A stretch of 64,000 nt of DNA from Phytophthora colocasiae. Taxonomy: Eukaryota; Oomycota; Peronosporomycetes; Peronosporales; Peronosporaceae. Each line of letters begins with the position of its first letter. The first letter of the stretch is position 1. Positions 1 through 8,989 of this stretch are shown here, one piece after another. A program made the position numbers and the translations under genes. The stretch covers positions 3,286,001 through 3,350,000 of the forward strand of contig JAGKQI010000105.1 in assembly GCA_018806915.1 (NCBI GenBank), read 5' to 3'. The notes beneath the pieces were generated by a model, which saw only the letters and a list, made by a program, of their open reading frames with translations, ran no database searches and was not told the DNA's origin.

Positions 1-1439
1 ATAAACGCCGCTTTCTGGATCTCCTCCTTCTCTTGCAAAGTGTAGTATCGGAAAAACGAAAGAAGCAGGTCCTCGTGTTGATAGCAGAATAGTGGGCCAT
101 ATAAAGCGCTCAAAGCACTGCAGAAACCTCCTTTGAAATCCATGACATGCTTCCGTATGCGGTGATTTGGTTCATATACTTGTAGCCCCCATTTCTGGAA
201 GGTTTCTTCGACAGCAACGAGACCGGAGGCTGGACACACGACTTGATTATACTTCTTAACAGTAGCTTGTCCTGGTTGAAGTGGGAACAGCCTCCATTGA
301 TTTCGTAGACGAAGACACACGCGGTGGAAGAATCGACAAGCCAAACGCAAACGCAACGCGTCATTATAGGTCAGATAACACACGATTTCGGCTGAACAAT
401 GGGTCGGGATAGCCTCAAACCGCCCAGCTCGTACTCGTTTCGGTGGTGGAAAAGCTACGAGAAGGTTCGAACCATCCACTATCGGTGTAGTCATTGTCAC
501 GAGCATATTAGAGCAAATTGTCACTGCGGTTGGCACATTCGTTTGGAAGATACCAGGGGCATCGACAATGTGAAGACACGCTCCTACGTCCGAGAAGATG
601 AGCACTTGATGTCGTCCAACGTCACAAACGATAATCTCTCCGTGAATTCCTATGGAGATAGCGCAGGGAGAGGAAAACACAGAATAAATAACTGGTTGAA
701 GATCTGTAAAGTCCATTTCCTCCGTGGTCTCCGATGATAACAGGTTCGGTATAGACCCACGCCGACAACCCCATTCCAGTATTGGCTTTCCTCTTTCAGA
801 AATTCTCTGAATTCGTTTATTCCCTTCATCACAAACGAAAAAATCGCCTTTACCATTGATCACTAGTCCGCAAGGGTTAATAAATTGTCCGCGTTTCCAG
901 CCGTACCGGCCAATGACTTGAACAATCACTCCAGTCACAGTGATCACTTGAATCCGATGATTCCCACCATCCACAATGGCAAGATATCCTCTTGACGTGA
1001 ATTTCAAGTCGCTGATGCCTTTAAATTCACTCTTAGCAGCTCCAGGACGTCCAAAACAATGCTCCAAGTCTCCACTTCCCGAGAAAACTTGAATTCGGTT
1101 CAGTTTCCCATCCGCTACGGCGATTTCCCCTCGTAGATTCACAGCTACAGCTACCGGCTGAGAGAACTGACAAGGCCCTGAGCGACTACCGATCGTAGAA
1201 ACTGCTTCCTTTCTGTTCAAAACCTGCATGATCTCCCCTGAGCCATCGGAAATGAAGCTTGCACTGTAAGAAGAGACGCAGCATTTCACTGTGTCGCACG
1301 CTATCAAGCACCTGGTTAAAGGGTTCCAACAAATGCCTCGAGATGGAGGTAAATTGCAGTCCAAACTCTCCACTACAGCATTGTGTTCGTCCAGTACGTT
1401 ATACTCTCGTCCGCAAATCGGGGTGACCTTCAACTCCAT
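1..1439 (-). CDS. NHL-repeat protein with F-box-like segment (partial, runs off left edge)
   Basis: On the minus strand one frame stays open from an ATG at 1437-1439 to the window edge (479 codons), so the C-terminus is missing. About four NHL-type blades are visible in the first 270 residues, each ending in patterns such as NRIQVF, HRIQVI, KRIQRI and HQVLIF. NHL repeats usually form a six-bladed propeller used for protein or RNA binding. After the blades comes a Leu/Arg-rich stretch (about residues 360-385, with YNDALRLRLACRFFHRVC) that resembles an F-box; the remainder is unrecognised. The gene lies 28 bp downstream of the stop of the transporter gene on the same strand. An adaptor role, possibly in ubiquitination, is inference. 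The NHL assignment is firmer than the F-box. Confidence 0.65.
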   Translation of the reverse strand, partial: MELKVTPICGREYNVLDEHNAVVESLDCNLPPSRGICWNPLTRCLIACDTVKCCVSSYSASFISDGSGEIMQVLNRKEAVSTIGSRSGPCQFSQPVAVAVNLRGEIAVADGKLNRIQVFSGSGDLEHCFGRPGAAKSEFKGISDLKFTSRGYLAIVDGGNHRIQVITVTGVIVQVIGRYGWKRGQFINPCGLVINGKGDFFVCDEGNKRIQRISERGKPILEWGCRRGSIPNLLSSETTEEMDFTDLQPVIYSVFSSPCAISIGIHGEIIVCDVGRHQVLIFSDVGACLHIVDAPGIFQTNVPTAVTICSNMLVTMTTPIVDGSNLLVAFPPPKRVRAGRFEAIPTHCSAEIVCYLTYNDALRLRLACRFFHRVCLRLRNQWRLFPLQPGQATVKKYNQVVCPASGLVAVEETFQKWGLQVYEPNHRIRKHVMDFKGGFCSALSALYGPLFCYQHEDLLLSFFRYYTLQEKEEIQKAAF

Positions 1440-1467
1440 GTTCGAAACCCCTACTCGTTAGTGTTAT

Positions 1468-2886
1468 TTATGCTTGTTCTCGACCATCAGAATGGAGTTG
1501 AACGCTATCGTATTTTACCGTATTTTTCTCCACACTTGTATGTTGTCTGGAGAGGAATCCGAGATATAATGAGAGAACGAGTAGGCATATCCCACACAGT
1601 GTCATACTCACAAGGAAGAGTAAAGCCCAAGACACCAGTACACTCGGTAAAAACGGCATCACCATACGAGCTACCGACGCAGAAGCACCGAAAATCCCCA
1701 TTAACAACCCTTGAGGACGTGAACCCAGCACCTTAGAGAAGGCAGATACAACCACAGCTGAAGTAAGTGGACAACCCACACTCCAAACGAAGACTTCAGC
1801 AACCACAAAAGTGTTAAATTGTGACTGAGTATGGGCTTCGTCGATATCATCGCTTCGTTCATTGTTCACGTGCATATGTGCGCACAGATAGAGGAGGATT
1901 GCATTGCCTACGAGTAACGTGGAGAAGCCAAAGAGCAGGAAACTCACGTCGGAGACCTTCTTTCGGAGACTTTGTACGGATCCGTAGGAAATCAAACCGA
2001 GAAGACCCACCATGAGGTAAAATGTGGATGCTTGATCTGTCGCCTCAACTGATTTCTGCTCTGCAGTCGTATTCCGGTTCGTCATTTCCAGGAAAAGCGG
2101 TACATTAACAGTCTCGAAGATGGAGAGGATTCCTCGCGCGTTGAAATTCAGGAAGATGAAGACCAGCATCCCCACTGTCACTGCACGGTCGGATAAAATA
2201 GGCGGTGATATCTCTACTTCGTCCCTTTCCAAGTCGATTCTGAGCTCTTTTCCCGTGGGTTTAGTCGGCAAAGTGTCCGTTCTAGATACTGGAGCGTCGT
2301 CGCGTGAGATGGAGTCGTCGAAAATTAAGTTGTTGAATAGAATCGTGATCAAATTGAGCGTGACAAGCAGGAAACCTGGTGCAGTGAAGCGGTTGAACTG
2401 GATTAAACTCCCCACCACCTCAACTTCCGTATCTCCAACGATACTTCCCAGTCCAGGTGTCAATGCGTAGGCTAGAAACACCACCGTTGCAAACAGCGTA
2501 AAATACTGAAGTCTCTGATCAACGCGAGTGAGCATCGCAATATTAGCACGACAAACACTCCGATTGCCAGCTCCAAAGCCAATGACAAACCGACTCAAAG
2601 CCAGAACAGTTCTGCTGTGCACTGATGGGCTGTACGGTAAAATATACAAAACATTCCCCACCACAGCGCAAACCCCCGCCAAGTTGTACAGTACTCGGAA
2701 CGACGTTCGATCACAGAGCCAACCGAATAGAAGCGAAGAAAAGAAGCGACCGACACTGAATAACGCAGTGAGTAGACCAATGTCCTCCAGGCCACCACCC
2801 AATTCCTGAACGTACGTAAACAAAGTCGGTAGTACGAGACCTCGTGCAGCTTCAGCTCCGAATTCAGACAAGTGGATCAGCACCAT
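1468..2886 (-). CDS. Major facilitator superfamily transporter, MFSD8/SPX-MFS-like
   Basis: A 472-residue open frame with about 11-12 hydrophobic segments and a central hydrophilic loop (about residues 190-225), as in MFS carriers. The loop after the second helix has the MFS signature-like stretch GRFFSSLLFGWLCDRT, and another helix contains RFVIGFGAGNRSVCRANIAM, typical of MFSD8/SPX-MFS lysosomal or vacuolar carriers. It should be an integral membrane transporter; the substrate cannot be read from sequence. The ATG at 2884-2886 is the first in frame after an upstream stop at 2935-2937. The first helix starts almost at once, so a short upstream exon is possible. Confidence 0.75.
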   Translation of the reverse strand: MVLIHLSEFGAEAARGLVLPTLFTYVQELGGGLEDIGLLTALFSVGRFFSSLLFGWLCDRTSFRVLYNLAGVCAVVGNVLYILPYSPSVHSRTVLALSRFVIGFGAGNRSVCRANIAMLTRVDQRLQYFTLFATVVFLAYALTPGLGSIVGDTEVEVVGSLIQFNRFTAPGFLLVTLNLITILFNNLIFDDSISRDDAPVSRTDTLPTKPTGKELRIDLERDEVEISPPILSDRAVTVGMLVFIFLNFNARGILSIFETVNVPLFLEMTNRNTTAEQKSVEATDQASTFYLMVGLLGLISYGSVQSLRKKVSDVSFLLFGFSTLLVGNAILLYLCAHMHVNNERSDDIDEAHTQSQFNTFVVAEVFVWSVGCPLTSAVVVSAFSKVLGSRPQGLLMGIFGASASVARMVMPFLPSVLVSWALLFLVSMTLCGICLLVLSLYLGFLSRQHTSVEKNTVKYDSVQLHSDGREQA

Positions 2887-2940
2887 ATGACTGTACCAGG
2901 ACCGTACTCGACGGTTAATAGAGAATGGGGGATTTCATCA

Positions 2941-3130
2941 TCCATTGTAACGGTGAGAACACAGACTCCAGAAATGTTTGGTACTAACGTGTTTCTGCAA
3001 ATATCTTGAATTACACATTAACTTCATTCGTTAATCCGAACCACGACACACTCACAACTTCATCATGGCTTCGCCAGCACTGTCAATCCCCTACTTCCAC
3101 TTGGTTCTGGCAGGTGGAACCGTGCTGACG
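2941..3130 (+). pseudogene. 5' fragment of a small Cys/Trp-family gene with its leader
   Basis: The segment 3065-3130 encodes MASPALSIPYFHL followed by VLAGGTVLT, the same N-terminus as the family genes at 37071 and 32757. The preceding about 110 bases match, in inverted orientation, the flank at 32760-32880. The reading frame stops matching the family at 3130/3131, where sequence belonging to another family member begins on the opposite strand. It is therefore a gene fragment left by rearrangement, not a working gene. Confidence 0.6.
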
Positions 3131-3332
3131 GAAGGCCTTGCTTCGAGATGAAAACGTACTTGCCTCCTGCCCTGCAATTCCTCGTCTCAAAGAACATTGC
3201 GAACTTGTTGGTAGGGAGATTCACCCACGATACGGAGCGCGATGATTGCCAGAAATCGCAGTTTTGGAACTCCAAACAACGCCAACTGCCAGTGTTATTG
3301 TACTTGAGGTTGTCCATTTTAGGGAAGGTCAC
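3131..3332 (-). pseudogene. Internal fragment of the small Cys/Trp family (copy of 34016-34220)
   Basis: The minus strand reads a segment nearly identical to residues 10-75 of the intact gene at 33759-34238, including FAMFFETRNCRAGG. Relative to that gene a 29-bp deletion removes the start codon (the sequence around 34222-34250 is missing here), and the 3' half is cut at 3131 and joined to an unrelated 5' fragment. The family pattern is W-x(2)-LP...F-x-FY/FF-x(4)-C. Non-functional remnant. Confidence 0.65.
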
Positions 3333-3541
3333 GCGGAGAATTGAAAAATGTCAGCCACTACGGTAGTAGGAGAACGCTAAATCCGGTAACACATCATTCT
3401 GTAGATCGCCACTGCGCCTAGGATGACAAAGTGCTGATATCATCGATCTTCCATTTACTGCTAAAATTTTTAATTTTTTTGATTTGGTAAATTGAAAATC
3501 ATAGGCCATTCCAATAGTCTAGAACGAACATCTTTTTCGTT

Positions 3542-4133
3542 TTAAAACCATGATAGGATAAAGTTCTCCATCGCAGATCCAGCACTCTTCACGGCAGACC
3601 CAGCCGTCTCCATGGCAGATTCAACACTCTCCACGACAGAGTCAACGAATCCACCTTGATCTGTGATGTGAGCAAAGTGCATTAGAACCATGATATCTGT
3701 AGGGGGGAAATATAATCCACTTACGAGTGCGCTCGTAAGCAAGCATTTGTTCCCGTTCCTCGAGTTGGCGCGGATAGTCCACAAGCACATGGATATCGCT
3801 GGCTTTTCCCTCGAAGTTGAGACCAAAGCATGCGTCGTCGTTGAGGCGCATTTTCGATCTCAACACCTGGTGTTCTTGCATTAGATTTTTGATTCGATCT
3901 GAGAATCCTTTTGTCTTGAGCGCCATCATGTCTTTACCTCGCGAATCCAGCCACTTGTCGTCCTCCCTCGCGAGATATAGTCTCAAAAAGTCTGCATCAA
4001 AGTAAACCAAACCGGGTAGTCTTTCCTTGATTTTCTTCTTCAGCTCTTCGACTGTCTCTCTCAGCTCGACATCTACACCGACGGTCCGGCCTACTCCATA
4101 CCCAGCTCCAACCGTGCAGATCAGCCTCACCAT
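3542..4133 (-). CDS. Short Crinkler (CRN)-type protein, copy 1
   Basis: Two exons: 4133-3725 and 3660-3542, with a 64-nt GT-AG intron (3661-3724) containing a CTAAT branch-like site. The joined product is 175 residues. The N-terminus has the CRN recognition layout: a ubiquitin-like start MVRLICTVGAGYGVG, LRLYLAR at residues 50-56 in place of the LFLAK motif, W61, and HVLVDYP near residue 115, which marks the end of the CRN module. In the CRN family this module mediates delivery into host cells, often without a classical signal peptide. Here the effector C-terminal domain is absent; only a 40-residue tail rich in S/A/V/E repeats follows (VESVESAMETAGSAVKSAG). A near-identical copy sits at 34449-35040. 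Confidence 0.7.
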
Positions 4134-4697
4134 CGTTTGCTTTCTTTAAAAGTGAAATACCTGCAATTCAGTTGCTATGTCACTTCGTTTCAAGTCGTCA
4201 TATTTCAGTGAAAGATTTCGCTTCCAACAAAGACTTTGGTACTGTTTGCTTATATTATCACGAATTGGATTCAATACTGGGCAATGCCAAAACAAGGAGT
4301 CGTAATTGCCATACTACGTAGAACATGCTAAGCTAGCGTTGATAACAACACATTCATAATAGGCTACACAGTACCATATCAACACGCTCGAAGCAGCACC
4401 GTGGCCATCAAAACTTTTATGGGTGGTCTTTCCTCATTCCAGTCACCTTCAATTATACGTGGAGCAACTCATTTACCTCCAAGATAAGCAGACACTGCTA
4501 TATAATAAACACAGTTTGAATGCTACCACAACTTTTGATTCGCATCACCTCGAAACAGTGGACAAAAAACCTTTGCCGCTATCCAGAAAACATTTGTGGT
4601 CGTCTCAACGATAATACTGCATTCATCAGTTCAATCCGAGCTAAGAAAGAGTTGCCACTTCGAATTCTTCGTGCAACTACTTAAGCTACTCAACGCA

Positions 4698-5005
4698 ATG
4701 CCAACTTCCGCCGCAGCCGTGAGACTACCCAAACTCGACGTGTTCTTCGAAAGTGGCCAACATTTTGAGTGGCCCAACCCCACGGAATACACGTGTCTCT
4801 CGTTCAACTGCCCCAATCTACCAAAGGCGAAGTTTGTTAGCTGGTGGGATCTCCCACTGCATAAGACGGCTGCGTTCTATGAGACTGAGGACTGCACGTA
4901 CAAGCGCAACAAGTTCACCTTCAACACTGCTGGGGCGGATCGAAGCTGCTGAATTGGAGGATCAAGAGAAGGTGAAGAATGGCAAGAAGATTAAAATCAA
5001 GCGCA
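4698..5005 (+). pseudogene. Truncated small Cys/Trp-family gene (copy of 35627-36006)
   Basis: Starts like the gene at 35627 (MPTSAAAVRLPKLDVFFE) and carries CTYKRNKF after AAFYETED, but lacks about 75 bp found at 35856-35930, including the IRSIM motif, and is cut at 5005, losing the C-terminal SSNW-type end. At the G-run near 4930 it has four Gs where the other copy has five; with four Gs the downstream frame (EAAELEDQEKVKNGKK) would be in phase in a full-length gene. Confidence 0.6.
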
Positions 5006-5007
5006 GG

Positions 5008-5313
5008 CATTTTACCACACATGGAAGTTCCATGATGGAGTTCCATCATTCATCAGTGGTTCATTTCGCCTAGTTGAAGCGATTTCCACATCCTTCAGTT
5101 TGTGCCACTTGACGTTCAGTCGTAGCGTCAATTCGAGCCTCACAACGTAGCTGACAATCGTTGATAAATTACATTCAGATAGCAACCAGTGACCACGCCG
5201 TGTCTTCTGGCCTCCTATTTACACCCACTGCTCCTATCTACATGGCGTCTACCTTGCCTCCATCTTTATACTGCGTCATCTTCAACGACTGCAAGGCCAC
5301 GTCCAACGGACAA
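5008..5313 (+). repeat. Duplicated tail of the four-helix membrane gene (copy of 51649-51958)
   Basis: About 300 bp nearly identical to 51649-51958, comprising the intergenic spacer and the last about 75 bp of the coding region at 51882-52904 (C-terminal codons and stop). It lies between the 34-36 kb duplicate and the palindrome arm; its right end coincides with the start of the palindrome at 5313. Confidence 0.8.
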
Positions 5314-5397
5314 TCAATAATGTGGTGAAATGAAGCGTTCGTATATTGATCATAATGACCTTGTTTCCTGGAAATTCCAACCTTTTCTTTGCCATAG

Positions 5398-7554
5398 TTA
5401 CTTCTTTCGTGATTCAGATATCACCGCTACCAATACTTCCGCCGTAGCTGTCTTCAATTTTCCCATCTCTTTCTTCAACCGAGGTACTTGATTCTTGTTA
5501 TCATCGTACCATTTGCGCGTTTTAAGAATCGTGAAGAACGCACCACTTCCAGCTCCCCCAGATTTCGTAGAGAATGAAGCATTAATGCTCCTGCTAACCT
5601 TTTCAGACGGTAGCACTCCTGGCATGGTCAACTGCGAGTCAGGACCTCGTAGAAAAGCTTCCACTTGTGCATTATCAGGAAACTCTGCTACAGGCATTTT
5701 CCATGTAAACGGTTGCTCTAACATGTCAATTTGTTTCTCCAACCACTCGATACGACTAGCGGTAATTGACACCATCACTGCTTTATTCAAAGTCGAAATG
5801 TTTGGATCCTCCCATAGATCCGAGAATGCTGTGGTTGTCCACTCCAAAAACCGTGGATTCATCCGGTTGAACTTGTTGGAAAGCCTCGTAAGAAGACGTT
5901 CGTCAGTATCGTACAGTACCAGTTTCCAGAGGGTGTTAATGTCGAACGACCAACTCAGCTTCTCATCGTCCACACTTAGAACCTTCTCCACTGCATACTT
6001 CAGTAGACCTCGCTTAGCAGGCCCATTCTCTAGTTTTTTGGCAATGTCCATCGAAGAATATATACCTTTATCCGTTGTTAGAGCATTCAACAATGAATCC
6101 CCCACATCACTCCAGCGAAACATCCTCAAAAGAGTGGCAATGGAGCAGCTAATTGAAGACTTGTCATCCATACCCTTGTAAAACGCCCGAAAGAACAAAT
6201 TTGTCAAATTTGAGTCACCAGACGTCTCCAATAGGTTGCACACGGCGAATCCGAGCTTACGTGACACAGCGTAAGTTTTTTTGTCGCTTCTCGATTCCTC
6301 GCGTGGTCGTTTCGCTATGACTTCAGCTATTTGAGTCACTTTGACGCTCGCAACCTCCATAAACTTGCGGAACGTTTGCCTATTAAGCGTTGCAGTCAAT
6401 GTAAGAGATGTTAGGGCATCGTTGACATCCATAATCTTCAGCATATTTTCCACGTGACCCTCCTTCGGCCACGCCATGACCGCATAGCGGTTGTATCGGC
6501 TATCTTTTGTCAGACCTTCATTTCCTAGATATCCATACGTATCACTGCTTCCGTATGGTTTTATCCAAAGCTGCGAACGTGTTTCCTGTTCTGGATTGAG
6601 GAAATTCAACTTCACTGGTAATGTAGCACCAGCACCCATATAACCCCCATTTGTGGGATAGCAAATAATTTCCTCGTCCCGATCTTCTTCATCCCAGTCA
6701 GTGCTACCATAATGCATATAAAATCTAACATGATGACACAACTTGACAATCACAAATACCAGCTTCTTCCCGTCGGGTAGAGCAGCATTCGCCTCTTCGA
6801 GTGCACAGAATCTTGTACGGTCGATGCCTTTAAAGGCCTGAGACCCTAAGGACATAATGCTGATATCGGTATATTTGTGAGAAAGCAGTAGCGCGAAAGA
6901 ATCACTTTCCTCCATGGATTTCATAGGGTCTACCAGTTCTCCAGCCATTGGACTGTTTGGGTTTCTTTCTAGCTGGCGCATAGTCGGTGGCAAGCATACC
7001 GAGTACACCAGAGCAAGACGATACCCTTTGGTCACCGTTTCGAGTGCGTGTTCAGCATCGGCGTAGTGAACTGCGTAATGGGGGAGATACGTCGCTGTTC
7101 CGTCAGCTTTACCAAAGTCATGACGGTGTTTTATCTCACCACCGCCGTACACCACTAAGTCACCTCCTTCGTGCAAGCTTGGGGGTTGAATTACCAATGT
7201 CGCAATCATTCCTTCCTCTTTCTCAGTATCTTGATGCTTCACAAAATGACCACCCTCTTCGTATACTAGTAATTTGTACAGAATGCACTGCAGGGGGATA
7301 TTCTTATACCCGAGGCGATTCCCAACCATCAGTGCCATCTTCTTGATCCCGTCTTCCCATTGCGGGTTTTTGAATTGAACATGATCTGGGGATATTTGCC
7401 AACTTTTGCGAACATTCTCATCCAGTTTGGTATCCATGTTGTGTCCAAAAGGAGATTTCTCAGCCTTATCAATCAAACTCCGAGCCCGTTCATCCCATAA
7501 GGGAATTGGAATAGGCCCCACTTCATCAACAAAGAGACCCGGTACGGGTGGCAT
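5398..7554 (-). CDS. 2-oxoglutarate/Fe(II)-dependent oxygenase, intact copy
   Basis: The open frame codes for about 718 residues from the first in-frame ATG at 7552-7554 (the frame is open without ATG to 7614 and further to a stop near 7743). The N-terminal third carries a prolyl-4-hydroxylase-type 2OG-Fe(II) core: HQD (the HxD iron ligands), GGDLVVYGGGE, then DAEHALETVTKGYRLALVYS, giving the distal His and the 2OG-binding Arg ten residues later. Such enzymes hydroxylate proteins or small molecules using Fe(II), O2 and 2-oxoglutarate. The about 450-residue C-terminal region is unrecognised. An upstream ATG at 7749-7751 opens MSDEEPENR in a different frame by one base; with a one-base shift it would run into this protein, so the true N-terminus is uncertain. 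Substrate unknown. Confidence 0.75.
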   Translation of the reverse strand: MPPVPGLFVDEVGPIPIPLWDERARSLIDKAEKSPFGHNMDTKLDENVRKSWQISPDHVQFKNPQWEDGIKKMALMVGNRLGYKNIPLQCILYKLLVYEEGGHFVKHQDTEKEEGMIATLVIQPPSLHEGGDLVVYGGGEIKHRHDFGKADGTATYLPHYAVHYADAEHALETVTKGYRLALVYSVCLPPTMRQLERNPNSPMAGELVDPMKSMEESDSFALLLSHKYTDISIMSLGSQAFKGIDRTRFCALEEANAALPDGKKLVFVIVKLCHHVRFYMHYGSTDWDEEDRDEEIICYPTNGGYMGAGATLPVKLNFLNPEQETRSQLWIKPYGSSDTYGYLGNEGLTKDSRYNRYAVMAWPKEGHVENMLKIMDVNDALTSLTLTATLNRQTFRKFMEVASVKVTQIAEVIAKRPREESRSDKKTYAVSRKLGFAVCNLLETSGDSNLTNLFFRAFYKGMDDKSSISCSIATLLRMFRWSDVGDSLLNALTTDKGIYSSMDIAKKLENGPAKRGLLKYAVEKVLSVDDEKLSWSFDINTLWKLVLYDTDERLLTRLSNKFNRMNPRFLEWTTTAFSDLWEDPNISTLNKAVMVSITASRIEWLEKQIDMLEQPFTWKMPVAEFPDNAQVEAFLRGPDSQLTMPGVLPSEKVSRSINASFSTKSGGAGSGAFFTILKTRKWYDDNKNQVPRLKKEMGKLKTATAEVLVAVISESRKK

Positions 7555-7939
7555 TTGTTCTGCTTGTCCACCGAAGGAGAAATCCCCCGAATGCTCGCTT
7601 GCATGGGATAACACGCTGCTGATTTTTACGCATGCGTCTCCTGCTGGAACTGGGATATCGTCCAGAGCTCCCTTGTCGCTGAACGGCCATTCTGCTTGGC
7701 CAAAGTCTTCATCGAGATCTGGGTCCTGTTCTCGGGTTCTTCATCCGACATTATTGTTGACGTTGTGTGGTGTGGGGAAAAGGAGGAATGACGAAAACTT
7801 GACTTATACACATAGATTGATAGAAACGGATTGATTGACTGATTGTATTACTACTACATGTTATTGTAAAACCTTATGATCATTTCTGAGGAAAACATTT
7901 CTTAATTTTGATTTGTAAATTTGAACGTCATCTGCGCTA

Positions 7940-8273
7940 CTACCGGTAGAGTCGAGCTTGATGCGGTTTTTCAACAAAGAGAACTGCTTTGTCAAAATTA
8001 TCATTTATGAAACCAAAAATTGAGACGTCGTACAGGAAATACCCTGCAGTACCTCCAGGACCGGCATGCGTGTACGACGCGTGAAGAACGACGTTCTGTT
8101 CGGAGTAAATTCCTTCATACTTTGCAGAAAGTTGGGCCAGGATTTCTTGGTGGACGAGCTGCATGACTGCCATGACGTCACAGTGGACGAACATCACTCT
8201 GCTGTTAGTCTCGGGGTACCCGGCAGGGTTGGCGATATTCGAGGATAATATGAAGTCGTCGTCTGGCGTTGCA
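7940..8273 (-). pseudogene. Neutral ceramidase fragment, left copy
   Basis: The minus strand codes for about 85 residues resembling the N-terminal region of neutral/alkaline ceramidases: a PETNSRVMFVHCD-like start, a helix with QEILAQLSAKYEGIYSEQNV, then ASYTHAGPGGTAGYF and a F/Y-rich stretch. In the family the THTH[SA]GPGG loop contributes to the zinc site; here the first His of that motif is Tyr, unlike the right-hand copy. No ceramidase sequence flanks it: it is preceded by a small Cys/Trp-family fragment and ends at a stop. It is a gene fragment, not an enzyme. Confidence 0.6.
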
Positions 8274-8390
8274 CGGTGCGATACCAGTACGAGCAACCGC
8301 TGATCTTTAAACAAGCCCAAGGTTTCGGATTCGTGTAGGTCTGGAATCAACAAATTTAAACATTTCCAGCCCATACGGTCCATGATGACT
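8274..8390 (-). pseudogene. Mosaic of two small-family fragments at the palindrome inner edge
   Basis: 8276-8335 resembles 32636-32695 in the same orientation, while 8336-8390 matches 33965-34015 in the opposite orientation (the MDRMGWKC-type frame). Two pieces from different family genes are thus joined end to end and then run into the ceramidase fragment. Rearrangement debris. Confidence 0.5.
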
Positions 8391-8413
8391 ACAAAGAAGA
8401 AGTCTCTAAAGCA

Positions 8414-8737
8414 TTACCGAACCCCCTCCATTCTGTCGTATGACCGTCGTTCGTGCGGGACGACGCACATCATGCCAGTAGTGTTGCGTTCCATCAGGCC
8501 TGAGCGTACGCTCGATAGCGTCACGAGAACGCTTAGCTTCTTTCGCAATTGTCGGAATAGTAGTTCGCCTTCTCTCAAGCCGCAAATGCTCCCACGCTCT
8601 TCATCTCTCAGCCACAGTGCCATACCACGGCCAAATTGCAAACTGTCCTCAGCACCAAGCTGCCACGCGCTCCCCACCGGCGGTGGCACCGCCGCTGTGG
8701 ACGGTTGGACGAACAAAATCACAATTGCAGCTATCAT
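8414..8737 (-). CDS. Small ORF in palindrome spacer, possible secreted protein
   Basis: From the ATG at 8735-8737 a 107-residue frame begins with a hydrophobic stretch (MIAAIVILFVQPSTAAV) that could be a signal peptide or membrane anchor. The rest has no domain I recognise. It is the only sizeable frame in the spacer between the arms and has no paralogue elsewhere in the window. Expression evidence would be needed; it may be a chance frame. Confidence 0.25.
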   Translation of the reverse strand: MIAAIVILFVQPSTAAVPPPVGSAWQLGAEDSLQFGRGMALWLRDEERGSICGLREGELLFRQLRKKLSVLVTLSSVRSGLMERNTTGMMCVVPHERRSYDRMEGVR

Positions 8738-8989
8738 TGTGATACATATATATGACAATTTGTATGGTGACAGGTGGCCGGAAGTTGGGACGGATGTGCT
8801 TTTCAGTTTGTTGTATGTGAGGTATGCTTCAAACCGCAAAACTGCGGTTGTTAACACAAGTCCTGGGCTCTGTCGTACATCAGACAGATCATACTCAAAC
8901 AGCAACCCGATACCATAAAAATTGACTGAGTAGCGGCCAAAAGTAGGGGTGGCCGGATTAATTTGTCGCGGAGTGTATACCCGTCGTCC

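Larger units (their letters stand above)
3131..5005 (+). repeat. Segmental duplication, same orientation as 34016-36006
   Basis: About 1.9 kb is shared with 34016-36006 in the same order and orientation: a family-gene fragment, a CRN-type gene, its upstream region and a plus-strand family gene. The left copy is shorter through two main deletions: about 29 bp at the start codon of the first fragment and about 75 bp inside the second family gene. The duplication ends at the GCGCA near 5001-5005, after which sequence matching 51.65 kb begins. Confidence 0.8.
5313..8273. repeat. Left arm of a large imperfect palindrome
   Basis: This 2961-bp segment is the reverse complement of 9231-12077. Large central parts appear identical (more than 500 consecutive codons of the oxygenase). 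Differences are a 109-bp block present only here (5976-6084), several substitutions in the outer 0.6 kb, a 1-bp indel and a few substitutions near the inner edge. The arms are separated by a 957-bp spacer (8274-9230). Confidence 0.9.

Noticed and set aside
3063..3332. 89-codon minus ORF as a gene
   Set aside because: It crosses the junction at 3130/3131 between two unrelated family fragments and lacks the family start.
3661..3724. A 28-nt intron (GTAAGT to CTACAG) in the CRN-type gene
   Set aside because: Too short for splicing; the 64-nt alternative ending ATCACAG keeps the frame and has a CTAAT branch-like site.
8540..8560. RQLR in the spacer ORF as an RxLR effector motif
   Set aside because: RQLR occurs at about residue 62, after a DEER-like stretch rather than before it, and the signal peptide is uncertain. 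The order and spacing do not fit the RxLR-dEER layout.
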